A stretch of 64,000 nucleotides of DNA from Mesorhizobium sp. SCN 65-20 (GCA_001724355.1 MEEF01000001.1:21300-85299), one strand, 5' to 3'; numbered from the stretch's first letter, positions 33,910 to 43,328 are shown. A program made the numbers and translations. Notes: generated by a model from the letters alone, not told the origin.

Positions 33910-34842
33910 ATGGCGGGACGTGCTCTCTTGATCGGCGAATGCATGGTGGAGCTGCGGCAGGCCGAGGGCGGGCTGCTGCGCAAGGGCTTTGCCGGCGACA
34001 CCTTCAACACGGCTTTCTACCTGCGTGCATTCCTGCCGAAGGCTTCGCCGGTCGACTACTTCACCGCAGTCGGCACCGATCCCGTATCGGATGAGATGCT
34101 GGCCTTCATCGACGGTACCGGTGTCGGAACAGGCTTCGTCCGACGCGTGCCCGAACGCACGCCCGGCCTCTACATGATCCATCTGAAGGACGGCGAGCGC
34201 AGCTTCTCCTACTGGCGATCAGCCTCGGCGGCGCGCCTGCTCGCCGACGATCCGGCAGCCCTGCGCGCGGCGATCGACGCATCCGACACGATCTTCTTCT
34301 CGGGCATCACTTTGGCGATCCTCGCTCGGGAAGCTGCGGAGGCTTTCCTGGCCGAAATCCGCCGGGCCAAGGCCTCGGGTAAGCTCGTCGCCTTCGACCC
34401 GAACATCCGCCCGCGTCTCTGGAGCGATCCCGATACGATGCGCGCCACGATCACCGCCGGCGCCGGTGCTGCGAACCTGGTCATGCCGAGCTTCGAGGAC
34501 GAGGCGACGCACTTCGGCGACGCTTCCGTGGATGCGACCATCGCGCGTTATCGCGGCCTGGGAGCAGACAAGCTGGTCGTCAAGGACGGCGCCGAGGGCA
34601 TCACACTGAATTTCGGCGGCCTGCAGACATTCGTCCCCTCGGCGATCGCCGAGAGGATAGTCGACACGACAGGCGCCGGTGACAGTTTCAACGGCGCCTT
34701 TCTGGCGCACTATCTAAAGTCCGGCGACGAGCGCCTTGCAGCGGCGTTCGCCGCCCGTGTCGCAGCGACCGTCATCGGCCACCATGGCGCGCTGCTGGCC
34801 CAGGCAGAAATTGCGGCGCTCAGCGCCGATGGCTCAGCCTAG
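33910..34842 (+). CDS. kdgK: PfkB family sugar kinase, 2-keto-3-deoxygluconate kinase-like
   Basis: A 310-residue ribokinase-like enzyme. IGECMVELRQ at the start, RSFSYWRSASAARLL in the middle and the anion hole/catalytic base DTTGAGDSFNGAF near residue 250 mark the KdgK group, which phosphorylates 2-keto-3-deoxygluconate. ATG 33910 is preferred; an ATG at 33898 is possible and neither has a strong ribosome site. It follows the IclR gene by 40 bp. Its stop shares CTAG with the convergent gene's stop. In context it could phosphorylate KDG derived from D-glucosaminate. Confidence 0.82.
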   Translation: MAGRALLIGECMVELRQAEGGLLRKGFAGDTFNTAFYLRAFLPKASPVDYFTAVGTDPVSDEMLAFIDGTGVGTGFVRRVPERTPGLYMIHLKDGERSFSYWRSASAARLLADDPAALRAAIDASDTIFFSGITLAILAREAAEAFLAEIRRAKASGKLVAFDPNIRPRLWSDPDTMRATITAGAGAANLVMPSFEDEATHFGDASVDATIARYRGLGADKLVVKDGAEGITLNFGGLQTFVPSAIAERIVDTTGAGDSFNGAFLAHYLKSGDERLAAAFAARVAATVIGHHGALLAQAEIAALSADGSA

Positions 34843-35426
34843 GGGTGCACCATCATGGTCGGTTCCTCCAGCAGGCTGAACGCGTAACCGTCGCACTTCA
34901 CGTCCGGGTTGGTCGGGCTGAACATCCCTTCGGGGTTGTCCTTGAACAGCCAGGCATGCAGGTCGTAGTGGTGGAATTCCTTGGGGATCAGGGGTTCGTG
35001 CCCCTCCATCGGCCCCTGGAAGGGCTGGCCGAACAGGGTGGGCCGCTCCTTGGCCGCCTCTAACGGGACCAGCCACTCGACGGCTACCAGTCGCAGCTTG
35101 TCGCCGTCCGGCTCGTAGATCAGGACGTTCGGCTTCATCGGGTCGGGCGCGCCCCTGATGGTGAGATTGACGAAGTGGACGCCCATGCCGCCCTTCGGAT
35201 ATTCCATCCGTCCTTCCATCTTCTCGCCGCTATAGTGCACGCAGCCGACCGTCGACAGGTAGAGATCGCGCACGGCCTGATACGGGTCCTGGTATTTCTC
35301 CAGCGCTTTGCGCGCCGCTTCGATTTCGGCCTTGTTGGGTTCCTCGGCCTTAGCAGGCGTCGGGCCGGCACCCCAGAGACCAGCGAGGGCAACGACGACG
35401 CAACTGGCGAGATGTGCAGTCCGCAT
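34839..35426 (-). CDS. Exported protein of unknown function
   Basis: A 195-residue protein with signal peptide (MRTAHLASCVVVALAGLWGAG...AKA, about 27 residues). The mature part has a helix (IEAARKALEKYQDPYQAVRDLYLST), then beta-rich GCVHYSGEKMEGRMEYPKGGMGVHFVN and a C-terminal HHYDLHAWLFKDNPEGMFSPTNP. Histidine and aromatic clusters could bind metal, but no family was recognised with certainty. It is tail to tail with the kinase gene. Confidence 0.75.
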   Translation of the reverse strand: MRTAHLASCVVVALAGLWGAGPTPAKAEEPNKAEIEAARKALEKYQDPYQAVRDLYLSTVGCVHYSGEKMEGRMEYPKGGMGVHFVNLTIRGAPDPMKPNVLIYEPDGDKLRLVAVEWLVPLEAAKERPTLFGQPFQGPMEGHEPLIPKEFHHYDLHAWLFKDNPEGMFSPTNPDVKCDGYAFSLLEEPTMMVHP

Positions 35427-35882
35427 GGCAGTTCCTCCACTCTTGTTGTCGGGTAAGCATTGCAATCAACTGGACGACGGCGAAGTGTCGCTCCGCTCCG
35501 GCCCTGAGTAAATTCTGCTGCAAGTGGAGGGGCGGGCGTAGCTTGGCTTCTGTTTGGCCCATCTGGCGGACGCGAACGGCCGAGCACGGTCGGCGACGTC
35601 GCGGCCCCTATGTGCCATGCAAGAAGAAACGCGCTCCAGCAATTGCCGGAGCGCGTTTCTATCAAGTGGCCGTCGCATCGCTATAGCACGGATTATGTCG
35701 GCTCTGCGCCGGCCACGTTGCCCCACCAGGCCCTTGCGTATTGTGCTGCACCGGACAGGCGATGTCGCCTCAGCCAATGGGAGTAGCTCGTCTGGGATAT
35801 CCCGTTGGGTGGGTGACGAGCATAGTCGGCGCCGCCGGCAGGGCGGCGCCGTCTATCGCCGAAAGCGACGTCCGAGACGCGG
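35427..35882. other. Intergenic stretch without a convincing gene
   Basis: This 456-bp stretch separates two genes on the reverse strand. Apart from one strong hairpin at 35625-35660 I see no frame with a ribosome site, signal peptide or recognised motif. The short frames present have arginine-rich, shadow-like composition. It probably holds the promoter of the leftward gene. Confidence 0.5.
35625..35660 (-). terminator. Hairpin terminator
   Basis: AGAAACGCGCTCC pairs perfectly with GGAGCGCGTTTCT (13-bp stem, 10-nt loop). T-rich ends on both strands suggest a terminator for the leftward-reading gene that ends at 35883. Confidence 0.6.
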
Positions 35883-36380
35883 CTATTGTGCTTCCTGGCA
35901 GGCGCGGAGGCTCTGGAAGGCCGCATCGGTTCCGGTGAGACTGAGGACGATCGGTTCGCGACCGGCGGAAGTGATCGTCAGCTTCTTCTTCTTGGCAAGG
36001 TCGTAGATGAAGTCGGGATTGTTGACGAGCACATAGGCCCCTTTCATCCCCTCCATCTGCTGGCCTGTGGCCTGTCCGCTGAATTTCTCTCCGTCCACGT
36101 CGAACAGCACGGCGATGTCGTCTCCGGCTGCGACCTTGGCATCCGCCTTGGTGTAGAGCGCCATGTAGCCGCGCTTCTCGCCGGTGGCGTCGATGCCCAT
36201 CTGGAACTGCGCCTCGTTGGACAGTTTCTTCGCAACGAGACACCCAGGCCCCATGTCCTCCTTGATGAAGATGTCCCAGCCCGCTTCGGACCCGTATTTC
36301 TTGAGCGTCTGGGCTCCGGCGGTCGTTGCGGTCAGGGCCGCGATGGCAAGGCTGATACCCACTACCGTTTTGGCGTACAT
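35883..36380 (-). CDS. Exported protein of unknown function, 165 residues
   Basis: AAGGAGGAG precedes ATG 36378-36380 by a few nt, deciding the start. The signal peptide MYAKTVVGISLAIAALTATTAGA is followed by a beta-rich domain with GWDIFIKEDMGPGCLVAKKLSNEAQFQMGID, DIAVLFDVDGEKFSGQATGQQMEGMKGAYVLV and a C-terminal cysteine (LRACQEAQ). The overall pattern (two cysteines, alternating strands, C-terminal helix) resembles small periplasmic IalB-like or lipocalin-size proteins, but I cannot assign a family. Confidence 0.75.
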   Translation of the reverse strand: MYAKTVVGISLAIAALTATTAGAQTLKKYGSEAGWDIFIKEDMGPGCLVAKKLSNEAQFQMGIDATGEKRGYMALYTKADAKVAAGDDIAVLFDVDGEKFSGQATGQQMEGMKGAYVLVNNPDFIYDLAKKKKLTITSAGREPIVLSLTGTDAAFQSLRACQEAQ

Positions 36381-36709
36381 GCACTCCTCCTTTGCTGTGG
36401 TTCGATCGGAAATCAATTTGGCAAACTTGGAAGCTGGCCGGCGCGGCTTGCGTCACCAGCTTTTCTTGTACTCATCGACTGTGGTTGATCGCGGGGTTTC
36501 CCGCTTGTCTGACGGTTTGAAGTGTTCGACGGAGCGTGTTGGCGCACGAGTCCGGGGTGCCCCCGATCTCAGGTCCACTGAGGAAGGAATTGGCGCAACG
36601 CTCACGACAAGTCCCCGTCGCAAGCCCCTCGAAAAAGCCCGGTGAGATCATGGCCCGCAATTGCGGCGGCGGCAAGGATGCGCGGGTGTACGCACCAAGC
36701 GCAAGCGTA
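36381..36709. other. Intergenic stretch without a convincing gene
   Basis: About 330 bp between two leftward genes. A short GCGGG/CCCGC hairpin near 36491-36506 is the only structure noticed. No frame here has a ribosome site or recognisable domain. Confidence 0.4.
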
Positions 36710-37039
36710 TCAGGCGCCTGGGCCGATTTGCAGATTTCTCGGCAGGGGCAGGCTCGAGCATCGCATGTGCATGTCGCGGGCGAACTGCTTCCGCTTCTTT
36801 TCCTGATGCTCCTTGCCGGCCAGTGCCATTCCAAGCCCGTACGGGCCGAGCAACAGGCCGGCGGGAATGCTCATGGTCTCTCCGGCCTCGTAGTTCGAGG
36901 CTGCGGCGCGGATTTCCTCGCACTGCGGCGACTGCCATTTGGGGTCTTGGGTCGAGAACGTTGCCGCATATTCGGCGGGGGGCGTCGTGCAGGCAGCGAC
37001 CGTGAGCAATGCCACTGGGGCCAAGAGTCTTGCCTTCAT
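36710..37039 (-). CDS. Small outer-membrane-type lipoprotein, unknown
   Basis: A 109-residue protein starting at ATG 37037-37039 with a type II signal (MKARLLAPVALLTVAAC, lipobox VAAC, Cys17). The mature region includes DPKWQSPQCEEIRAAASNYEAGETMSIPAGLLLGPYGLGMALAGKEHQEKKRKQFARDMHMRC, split by a glycine-rich membrane-like segment GLLLGPYGLGMALAG. Two further cysteines may pair. GGGGACACGAGG precedes the start. Lipoproteins of this look are frequent and uncharacterised in Rhizobiales. Confidence 0.72.
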   Translation of the reverse strand: MKARLLAPVALLTVAACTTPPAEYAATFSTQDPKWQSPQCEEIRAAASNYEAGETMSIPAGLLLGPYGLGMALAGKEHQEKKRKQFARDMHMRCSSLPLPRNLQIGPGA

Positions 37040-37144
37040 CCTCGTGTCCCCTTCCAAAGGCTGTATGCAACACGATGCAAAAAGAAGCAGGCAAATTCGC
37101 CCAATTCGATCTGAACTAAGATATTGATTTACAGGAGAAAGGAG

Positions 37145-37220
37145 TGGTGCCCGGAGGCGGATTCGAACCACCGACACGCGGATTTTCAATCCGCTGCTCT
37201 ACCAGCTGAGCTATCCGGGC
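37145..37220 (-). tRNA. tRNA-Phe (anticodon GAA)
   Basis: The reverse strand folds into a full cloverleaf: acceptor GCCCGGA/TCCGGGC, D arm with AGCTCAGCTGGTAGAGC, anticodon stem GCGGA/TCCGC with loop TTGAAAA, T arm GGTTCGAATCC, encoded 3' ACCA. Located after the infA-maf-yacG genes as in other Rhizobiales. Confidence 0.95.
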
Positions 37221-37383
37221 CTGGTACCGGGACATGGCCTGAGCCTTGTCCGGCTGCTTCGAAGCGGTGCCCTGCACCCCCGAAAGCGCGTGCGTTATAG
37301 CACGGGATTTTGCCCTGTCCACCCGCCCCGATGCGATTTCTTGAAAGAAATCACAGGCCGTTGGGGAAGGCGAAAAATGCGGC

Positions 37384-37602
37384 TCAGCGCTCTTCGCCGG
37401 CTTCCGGCTTGAGAGCCGAATCCTCGTCCTCTTCCTCGCGCACGGGGATGGCATAGCTGCCCGAAAGCCAGCGGTTGAGGTCGACTGCCTTGCAGCGCGG
37501 CGAGCAGAACGGATAGGTCTCGCGCGCCGAAGGCTTGCCGCATTCGGGGCAGGGGAGCTTGGCGCGCAAAGGCGTCACGGTATCTTTGGTCTTGTCGGTC
37601 AC
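37384..37602 (-). CDS. yacG: DNA gyrase inhibitor YacG
   Basis: A small zinc protein that binds GyrB. The four-cysteine site is CPECGKP and FCSPRCK, followed by the family signature [15 protein letters not shown] and an acidic tail [17 protein letters not shown]. The frame is open 27 bp further upstream to a TTG; GTG 37600-37602 gives a family-like length of 72 residues and is preferred without a strong ribosome site. Last gene of the hisD-to-yacG run. Confidence 0.85.
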   Translation of the reverse strand: MTDKTKDTVTPLRAKLPCPECGKPSARETYPFCSPRCKAVDLNRWLSGSYAIPVREEEDEDSALKPEAGEER

Positions 37603-37699
37603 GAGAGCAATGCCAGGAAAATTGCGCAAGCGGTTTTCCGTCCGGAATTGCGCAAAAGCAAGAGGCTAGAGGGGGCCGCGATTCGAAGTAAGCGGAACT

Positions 37700-38326
37700 C
37701 TAATGGTTGCCGGTGTGCCAGCCGAGCTGGACCTGATAGCCCTCGCCGGAAAGCAGCGACGTCGTTTCATAAAGCGGCAGCCCGACCACGTTGCTGTACG
37801 AGCCGACCAGCTTGACGACGAATGTACCGGCAAAGCCCTGGATGGCATAGCCGCCTGCCTTGCCGCGCCATTCGCCCGAGGCGAGATAGTTTTCCATGTC
37901 CTGCCGCGACAGGCGCTTGAAGCGCACGCGGGTTTCGACCAGCCGCTGGCGCAACTTACCGGCGGGGGTGACCAGCGCGAGGCCGGTGTAGACCCGGTGC
38001 GAGCGCCCGGACAGCAACTGCAGGCAATGCAGCGCGTCGTCGACCGTCTCGGCCTTGGGCAGAATGCGGCGGCCGACGGCCACCACGGTGTCCGCGGCGA
38101 GGATGAAGCCGGGAGCCGCTCCGTTCTCCTTGCCGATCACGTCCTGGGCGCGCTGCGCCTTTGTGACCGACAGGCGTTTGGCCAGCGAGCGCGGGTGCTC
38201 GGCGCGCATTGGCCGTTCGTCGACGTCGGCGGGAAACAGCCGGTCGGGATCGATGCCCGCCTGCTGCAGCAGCTCGACGCGGCGGGGCGAACCCGATGCA
38301 AGCACAAGCTTTTGCAGATCGCTCAA
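37700..38326 (-). CDS. maf: Maf-like nucleoside triphosphate pyrophosphatase
   Basis: A 208-residue Maf/HAM1-fold protein that hydrolyses non-canonical or specific NTPs to NMPs. [41 protein letters not shown] and [17 protein letters not shown] are the standard motifs. Start is TTG 38324-38326, positioned just ahead of the first strand, so no better start is available. It lies between infA and yacG. Confidence 0.92.
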   Translation of the reverse strand: MSDLQKLVLASGSPRRVELLQQAGIDPDRLFPADVDERPMRAEHPRSLAKRLSVTKAQRAQDVIGKENGAAPGFILAADTVVAVGRRILPKAETVDDALHCLQLLSGRSHRVYTGLALVTPAGKLRQRLVETRVRFKRLSRQDMENYLASGEWRGKAGGYAIQGFAGTFVVKLVGSYSNVVGLPLYETTSLLSGEGYQVQLGWHTGNH

Positions 38327-38380
38327 TCCAGGGGTCCTGTCGGTGGAAGCCGGTCGAGTGCCGCTGGTCGCGGCGCGGCC

Positions 38381-38599
38381 TTACTTGAAGCGGTAGGTGA
38401 TACGGCCCTTGGTCAGGTCGTAGGGCGTCATTTCGACGAGGACCTTGTCGCCGGTCAGCACGCGGATGCGGTTCTTGCGCATGCGCCCGGCGGTGTGGGC
38501 GATGATTTCGTGTTCGTTTTCGAGCTTGACCCGGAACATCGCGTTCGGCAACAATTCCGTCACGGTTCCAGGAAACTCGAGGACTTCTTCCTTCGGCAT
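38381..38599 (-). CDS. infA: Translation initiation factor IF-1
   Basis: The 72-residue S1-like OB-fold protein [30 protein letters not shown]...[27 protein letters not shown], exactly the family length and C-terminus. IF-1 binds the 30S A site and assists IF-2/IF-3 during initiation. It lies between the LMW phosphatase-like gene and maf. Confidence 0.98.
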   Translation of the reverse strand: MPKEEVLEFPGTVTELLPNAMFRVKLENEHEIIAHTAGRMRKNRIRVLTGDKVLVEMTPYDLTKGRITYRFK

Positions 38600-38687
38600 T
38601 AGGTACCTTTGGTTTGGATGGCTTTCCCGGCGAGCCGGCCGGAATTTGCGCGGAACCTATATGATATTGCGCGCTTTGTGAACACGC

Positions 38688-39140
38688 TTAATCGGCGTTG
38701 GATTTCGGCGCTTTTCCGGCGAATCTGGCGATCATTCTCGACCTGAGCCGCTCGCGCACGTCGCGATAGGCAGCCATGATCTGGTCGCGAGTCCCGGTCG
38801 CGGCGGTGGGGTCGGGGGTAGGCCAGTATTCGACGTCGATCGCCATCGAACGGGTGAATTCGAGTGCGGCGTGGTGGGCCTCCGGCGCGAGCGTCACGAT
38901 CAGGTCGAAGTAGTCGTCCTCGAGGTCGTCGACCGTGCGCGGCTGGTGTTCGAGGAGCTTCATTCCGTCTTCGGCAAGCACCGCATCGACGAACGGATCC
39001 CGCTCGCCAGCCCGCACGCCGGCGGACGCCACGAACACGGAGGATGGGAGTTCACGCCGCGCTATCGCCTCCGCCATCGGCGAGCGGACCGAGTTCATCC
39101 GGCACATGAAGAGGATCGAGCGCGGGGAACTTTCCGCCAT
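38688..39140 (-). CDS. Low-molecular-weight phosphotyrosine phosphatase family protein
   Basis: A 150-residue protein with the P-loop CRMNSVRS near residue 13 (CX5R) and the acid pair DPTA near residue 110 (TPDPTAATGTRDQI). LMW-PTP fold members include tyrosine phosphatases and arsenate reductases; this chromosomal form next to infA is generally annotated as phosphatase-like. Two genes before it (UPF0262, hisD) are co-directional with gaps of 3-7 bp, indicating one operon. Confidence 0.88.
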   Translation of the reverse strand: MAESSPRSILFMCRMNSVRSPMAEAIARRELPSSVFVASAGVRAGERDPFVDAVLAEDGMKLLEHQPRTVDDLEDDYFDLIVTLAPEAHHAALEFTRSMAIDVEYWPTPDPTAATGTRDQIMAAYRDVRERLRSRMIARFAGKAPKSNAD

Positions 39141-39143
39141 ATG

Positions 39144-39629
39144 TCAGCCGCGCCAGTGGAGCACGCAGATCAGCGTGAAGAGGCGGCGGGCGGTGTCGAA
39201 GTCGATCTCGATCTTGCCTGCGAGACGGTCGAGCAGCGTCTGCGAGCCTTCATTGTGCAGGCCGCGCCGCCCCATGTCGATCGCCTCGATGTGGCTCGGG
39301 GTCGCGCTGCGGATCGCTTCATAATAGCTTTCGCAGATCATGAAATAGTCCTTCACGATCCGCCGGAACGGCGTCAGCGACAGGATGTGGGTGACCACCG
39401 CCTCGCCGTGCTCGCGCGAGATGGCGAACACCAGGCGCGAATCGACCAAGGAGAGCTTGAGCTTGTAGGGTCCGTGGCCGTCGTCGTTGATCGGGTGAAA
39501 GCTGTTTTCCTCGATCAGGTCGAAGATGGCCACGGCGCGCTCATGCTCGACGTCGGGCGTCGAACGGCCGATCGATTCGTCGAGTTCGACGTCGACCAGG
39601 CGGGAGCGTGCGTGGCCTTTGTCGGACAT
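39144..39629 (-). CDS. UPF0262 family protein
   Basis: A 161-residue protein of UPF0262: [34 protein letters not shown] at the start and [42 protein letters not shown] in the middle. The family is restricted to alphaproteobacteria and conserved between hisD and the LMW phosphatase gene; no function is known. It ends 3 bp before the next gene. Confidence 0.93.
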   Translation of the reverse strand: MSDKGHARSRLVDVELDESIGRSTPDVEHERAVAIFDLIEENSFHPINDDGHGPYKLKLSLVDSRLVFAISREHGEAVVTHILSLTPFRRIVKDYFMICESYYEAIRSATPSHIEAIDMGRRGLHNEGSQTLLDRLAGKIEIDFDTARRLFTLICVLHWRG

Positions 39630-39636
39630 GGCCGCC

Positions 39637-40929
39637 CTACATGTTCAATCTGATGGCGACGGAGCGGGCATGCGCGTCCAGACCTTCCGCCTTGGCGAGC
39701 GCGATCGCGGCCGGCGCGAGCGCCCTCAACTGGTCCGGGCCGAGCTTCAGGATTGAACTGCGCTTGACGAAGTCGAGCACCGACAGCCCCGACGAGAATC
39801 GCGCCGAGCGGGCGGTCGGCAGCACGTGATTCGATCCCCCGACATAGTCGCCGATGACCTCGGGCGTATGGCGTCCCACGAAGATCGCACCTGCGTTGCG
39901 GATGCGCGGAAGCAGCGCCTCCGGGTCGGCCACCGCAAGTTCGAGATGCTCGGCCGCGATGCGGTCGATGAGCGGAATGGCGCTGTCGAAATCCTCGACC
40001 AGGATGACGGCGCCGAAGTCGCGCCAACTGGCCGCGGCCGTCTCGCGGCGCGGCAATTGCTTGATCTGGCGTTCCACCGCGGCTTCCACCGCCTTGCCGA
40101 AGCCGGCGTCGTCGGTGATCAGGATCGACTGCGCCGAAACGTCGTGCTCGGCCTGGGCGAGCAGGTCGGCGGCGATCCATTCCGGATCGTTGTCGCGGTC
40201 GGCGACAACAAGCACTTCCGAGGGGCCGGCGATCATGTCGATGCCGACGGTGCCGAAAACCTGGCGCTTGGCCGCGGCGACATAGGCGTTGCCGGGCCCG
40301 ACGATCTTGGCGACCGGCCGTATCGTTTCGGTGCCGTAGGCAAGTGCCGCGACCGCCTGCGCGCCGCCGACGCGGTAGATCTCGGAGACACCGGCGAGGT
40401 CGGCTGCGACCAGCACCAGCGGGTTGATCACGCCGCCGGAGGCGGGGACGACGATGACGATCCGCTCGACGCCCGCCACCCTGGCAGGCACTGCGTTCAT
40501 CAGCACCGAACTCGGATAGCTCGCGGTGCCGCCCGGCACATAGAGCCCGACCGCCTCGACTGCCGTCCAACGTGAACCGAGTTCGACGCCGACAGCATCG
40601 GTGTAACGGTCGTCCTTGGGCATCTGGCGCTCGTGGTGCGAGCGGATGCGGTCGCGGGCGAAGGTCAGCGCGTCGATCGTCGCGGGATCGGCGTCCTTGT
40701 AGGCCTGCTCGATGTCCGCGCGTGTCACCGCGATTCCCAGCGCGTCGAGGTCGGCGCGGTCGAACTTCTTCGTGTACTCGACCAGCGCCGCGTCGCCGCG
40801 GCTGCGCACGTCGTCGATGATGGCCCGTACCGTGGCTTCGACGTCGGGCGAAACCTCGCGCTTGGTGGTGAGGAAAGCCGCGAAGCGCTTTTCGAAATCT
40901 GCGTCGGACTGGCTGATCGTGATGGCCAT
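39637..40929 (-). CDS. hisD: Histidinol dehydrogenase
   Basis: A 430-residue Zn-dependent enzyme oxidising L-histidinol to L-histidine. Motifs are [49 protein letters not shown] and the Zn-site region [17 protein letters not shown]; the catalytic His lies in the segment [14 protein letters not shown]. It follows the DUF2948 gene by 13 bp and precedes UPF0262 by 7 bp. Confidence 0.97.
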   Translation of the reverse strand: MAITISQSDADFEKRFAAFLTTKREVSPDVEATVRAIIDDVRSRGDAALVEYTKKFDRADLDALGIAVTRADIEQAYKDADPATIDALTFARDRIRSHHERQMPKDDRYTDAVGVELGSRWTAVEAVGLYVPGGTASYPSSVLMNAVPARVAGVERIVIVVPASGGVINPLVLVAADLAGVSEIYRVGGAQAVAALAYGTETIRPVAKIVGPGNAYVAAAKRQVFGTVGIDMIAGPSEVLVVADRDNDPEWIAADLLAQAEHDVSAQSILITDDAGFGKAVEAAVERQIKQLPRRETAAASWRDFGAVILVEDFDSAIPLIDRIAAEHLELAVADPEALLPRIRNAGAIFVGRHTPEVIGDYVGGSNHVLPTARSARFSSGLSVLDFVKRSSILKLGPDQLRALAPAAIALAKAEGLDAHARSVAIRLNM

Positions 40930-40942
40930 GGTCGAAAAATGC

Positions 40943-41377
40943 TCAGATAGTGTGGATCGGACGGGAGGATGCCTCCCAGGCCGCGCCGGTGTCGGTCAAC
41001 CGGGCTTCGATGACCTCGACCTCGAGCCGGATCGCCGCGTTGCCGGCAAAGGTGAGTTCGATGGTTCCCACCGGTTCCTGCGCCGCCGCGAAGCGGACTG
41101 CGAGAAGCTCGAGAACGTCGTCCTTCTTGTCGCGCGAAATGCCGAACAGCTTTGCCGAAAGCACGCGGTCGAAATGCAGGATCGAGCGTCGCCGTTCGTA
41201 TTTCGGCCGGATGAAGCCCTTCTTGGTCTCCCAGGCAAAACGGTTCATCGCAACCGCGAAGCGTTTGGCCGCAGCGCGGTATTCGATGTCACCAACCTTG
41301 ACGGTCGCGTCCTGCACATGTGCCGAAACTACCTCCAGGTCCCGTTCGTCGAGGGCGACTAGCTTGAGCAGGTTCAT
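40943..41377 (-). CDS. DUF2948 family protein
   Basis: A 144-residue alphaproteobacterial protein (LKLVALDERDLEVVSAHVQDATVKVGD..., RFAWE, RRRSILHFDRVLSAKLFGI, and IELTFAGNAAIRLEVEVIEARL). Conserved upstream of hisD in rhizobia; unknown function. It probably heads the hisD operon. Confidence 0.9.
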   Translation of the reverse strand: MNLLKLVALDERDLEVVSAHVQDATVKVGDIEYRAAAKRFAVAMNRFAWETKKGFIRPKYERRRSILHFDRVLSAKLFGISRDKKDDVLELLAVRFAAAQEPVGTIELTFAGNAAIRLEVEVIEARLTDTGAAWEASSRPIHTI

Positions 41378-41463
41378 GTCCGGTCGGCTGCCTATGGGGA
41401 TGCTATGCTTCCCGTCTTGTTAGGCGGTCTTGGTGCAGTGCGCAACCGCGGGGGAGGGGAGGA

Positions 41464-41560
41464 AGGCAGTAAGGCAGTAGGGGACTATGGCAGTAGGGCA
41501 GTAGGGCAGTAGGGCAGTAGGCTTTCCTATTCCCTTACTGCCTTACCGCCCTATTCCCTT
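41464..41560. repeat. GGGCAGTA short tandem repeat with inverted partner
   Basis: Imperfect units GGCAGTAA, GGCAGTAG and four consecutive (G)GGCAGTA copies (41489-41521) are followed by an inverted-type segment at 41526-41560 with TACTGCC and ACCGCCCTATTCCC, complementary in part to the repeat. It sits between the DUF2948 and murA genes. It resembles a small palindromic repeat family or simple satellite; copies elsewhere in the genome are unknown from here. Confidence 0.7.
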
Positions 41561-41563
41561 AAA

Positions 41564-42853
41564 TCAGCCGCTGATGCGCTCGATGACCGCGCCGCAGCGC
41601 GACAGCTTCTCTTCGAGGCGCTCGAAGCCGCGGTCGAGGTGGTAGACGCGGTTGACCGTGGTCTCGCCTTCGGCGGCGAGGCCGGCGATGACCAGCGACA
41701 CCGAGGCGCGCAGGTCGGTCGCCATGACGGGGGCGCCCTTGAGCTTGGAAACGCCCTCGACGATCGCCGTCTGGCCCGACAGCGTGATGTGGGCGCCCAG
41801 CCGTGCAAGCTCCTGCACGTGCATGAAGCGGTTCTCGAAGATCGTCTCGGTGATCTTCGACTTGCCCTTCGACATGGTCATCAGGCCCATGAACTGGGCC
41901 TGCAGGTCGGTCGGGAAGCCTGGGAACGGCTCGGTCACCACGTCGACCGGCGCAATGCCGGCGCCGTTGCGCATGACGCGGATGCCGGAATTGGTCTCGG
42001 TGATCTCGGCGCCGGTGCGTGCGATCACGTCGAGCGCGCTCTGCAGCAGGTCGGCGCGCGCGCCTTCCAGGATCACGTCGCCACCGGTCATCGCGACCGC
42101 CATGGCGTAGGTGCCCGTCTCGATGCGGTCGGGAATGACCCGGTGGCGGGCGCCCGACAGCGAATCGACGCCTTCGATGGTGATCGTCGGCGTGCCGGCG
42201 CCGGTAATCCTGGCACCCATCGCGTTGAGGCATTCGGCGAGGTTGACCACCTCGGGCTCGCGGGCGGCGTTCTCGAGCACCGTCTCGCTGCGGGCGAGCG
42301 TCGCCGCCATCATCAGCACGTGGGTCGCGCCGACCGAGACCTTGGGGAAGACGTAGCGGTTGCCAGTGAGGCGGTTCTTGGCCTTGGCGACCACGTAGCC
42401 ATTGTCGACGTCGATGTCGGCGCCGAGCGCCTGCAGGCCGTCGATGAACAGGTCGACCGGGCGCGTGCCGATGGCGCAGCCGCCAGGCAGCGACACCTTG
42501 GCCTCGCCCGTGCGGGCGAGCAGTGGCCCGATCACCCAGAAGCTGGCGCGCATCTTGGAGACCAGCTCATAGGGAGCGGTCGTGTCGACGATGTTGCGCG
42601 CCGAGAAGCTGATGGTGCGCGAATAGCCTTCGCTCTGGCGCTCGCGGCGGCCATTCACCGTGTAGTCGACGCCGTGGTTGCCGAGGATGCGGATCAACTG
42701 CTCGACGTCGGCCAGGTGCGGCACGTTCTCGAGCGTCAAAGTATCGTCGGTGAGCAGCGAGGCGATCATCAGGGGAAGGGCGGCGTTCTTCGCGCCCGAG
42801 ATCGGGATGTTTCCGGTCAGCGGGTTGCCGCCGACAATTCTGATACGATCCAT
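41564..42853 (-). CDS. murA: UDP-N-acetylglucosamine 1-carboxyvinyltransferase
   Basis: A 429-residue EPSP-synthase fold enzyme transferring enolpyruvate from PEP to UDP-GlcNAc, the first committed step of peptidoglycan synthesis. The substrate-binding K22 is in [10 protein letters not shown], and the fosfomycin-target cysteine is C126 in [13 protein letters not shown]. Full length and ordinary. A repeat element separates it from the DUF2948-hisD operon. Confidence 0.97.
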   Translation of the reverse strand: MDRIRIVGGNPLTGNIPISGAKNAALPLMIASLLTDDTLTLENVPHLADVEQLIRILGNHGVDYTVNGRRERQSEGYSRTISFSARNIVDTTAPYELVSKMRASFWVIGPLLARTGEAKVSLPGGCAIGTRPVDLFIDGLQALGADIDVDNGYVVAKAKNRLTGNRYVFPKVSVGATHVLMMAATLARSETVLENAAREPEVVNLAECLNAMGARITGAGTPTITIEGVDSLSGARHRVIPDRIETGTYAMAVAMTGGDVILEGARADLLQSALDVIARTGAEITETNSGIRVMRNGAGIAPVDVVTEPFPGFPTDLQAQFMGLMTMSKGKSKITETIFENRFMHVQELARLGAHITLSGQTAIVEGVSKLKGAPVMATDLRASVSLVIAGLAAEGETTVNRVYHLDRGFERLEEKLSRCGAVIERISG

Positions 42854-42981
42854 AAGCGTCGTTTCTCCGGGATTGCCCGGTCCTGGCGAGAAATTTTCTT
42901 GCCGCGTCTAGACCATCGCGCCCCCCTGTTCAAGAAAACAGGGCCTTGCCGTCGTCTGCGCCAAGTGCCTGCCGTCGCCGG

Positions 42982-43170
42982 TCAGGCCTTCTCGGGTTTC
43001 TCGTTGTCATCCCCGGCCGCGGCGAGCCCCTCCGGCCGCATGTCGGCTTCGCCTGTTCGCCGCGATCGTGCCTGCGCCTTGCGCTTCATGAGATTGGCGC
43101 GCAGCTCAGCCGCGAGACGCAACTTGCGCACGTCGGCCCCGGACGAGGGCGTTTTTCTGGTCGACGACAT
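42982..43170 (-). CDS. Small conserved basic protein, unknown
   Basis: A 62-residue frame MSSTRKTPSSGADVRKLRLAAE... with a helical basic core LRLAAELRANLMKRKAQARSRR and an acidic tail. Its composition is natural rather than shadow-like, and similar small proteins occur in Rhizobiales near murA. No strong ribosome site precedes it, so expression is uncertain. Confidence 0.5.
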   Translation of the reverse strand: MSSTRKTPSSGADVRKLRLAAELRANLMKRKAQARSRRTGEADMRPEGLAAAGDDNEKPEKA

Positions 43171-43328
43171 GTGGCGGTCCCCGCTTGTCGTTCGTTCATA
43201 ACGGCATCGCAGCCGAAATGGCCAGTATTGTGGCGTAACGGGGCCTGTGGAAAATGATAGGCAATTTCCTGCAACTCCTAACTTGCGCTCCCGGGAATCA
43301 TGTGGCACAAGCCGCCCCGTCCACGGAT

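Noticed and set aside
41489..41521. Possible CRISPR-like array of GGGCAGTA units
   Set aside because: Units are 8 bp with no spacers between them and no cas genes; it is a simple tandem repeat.
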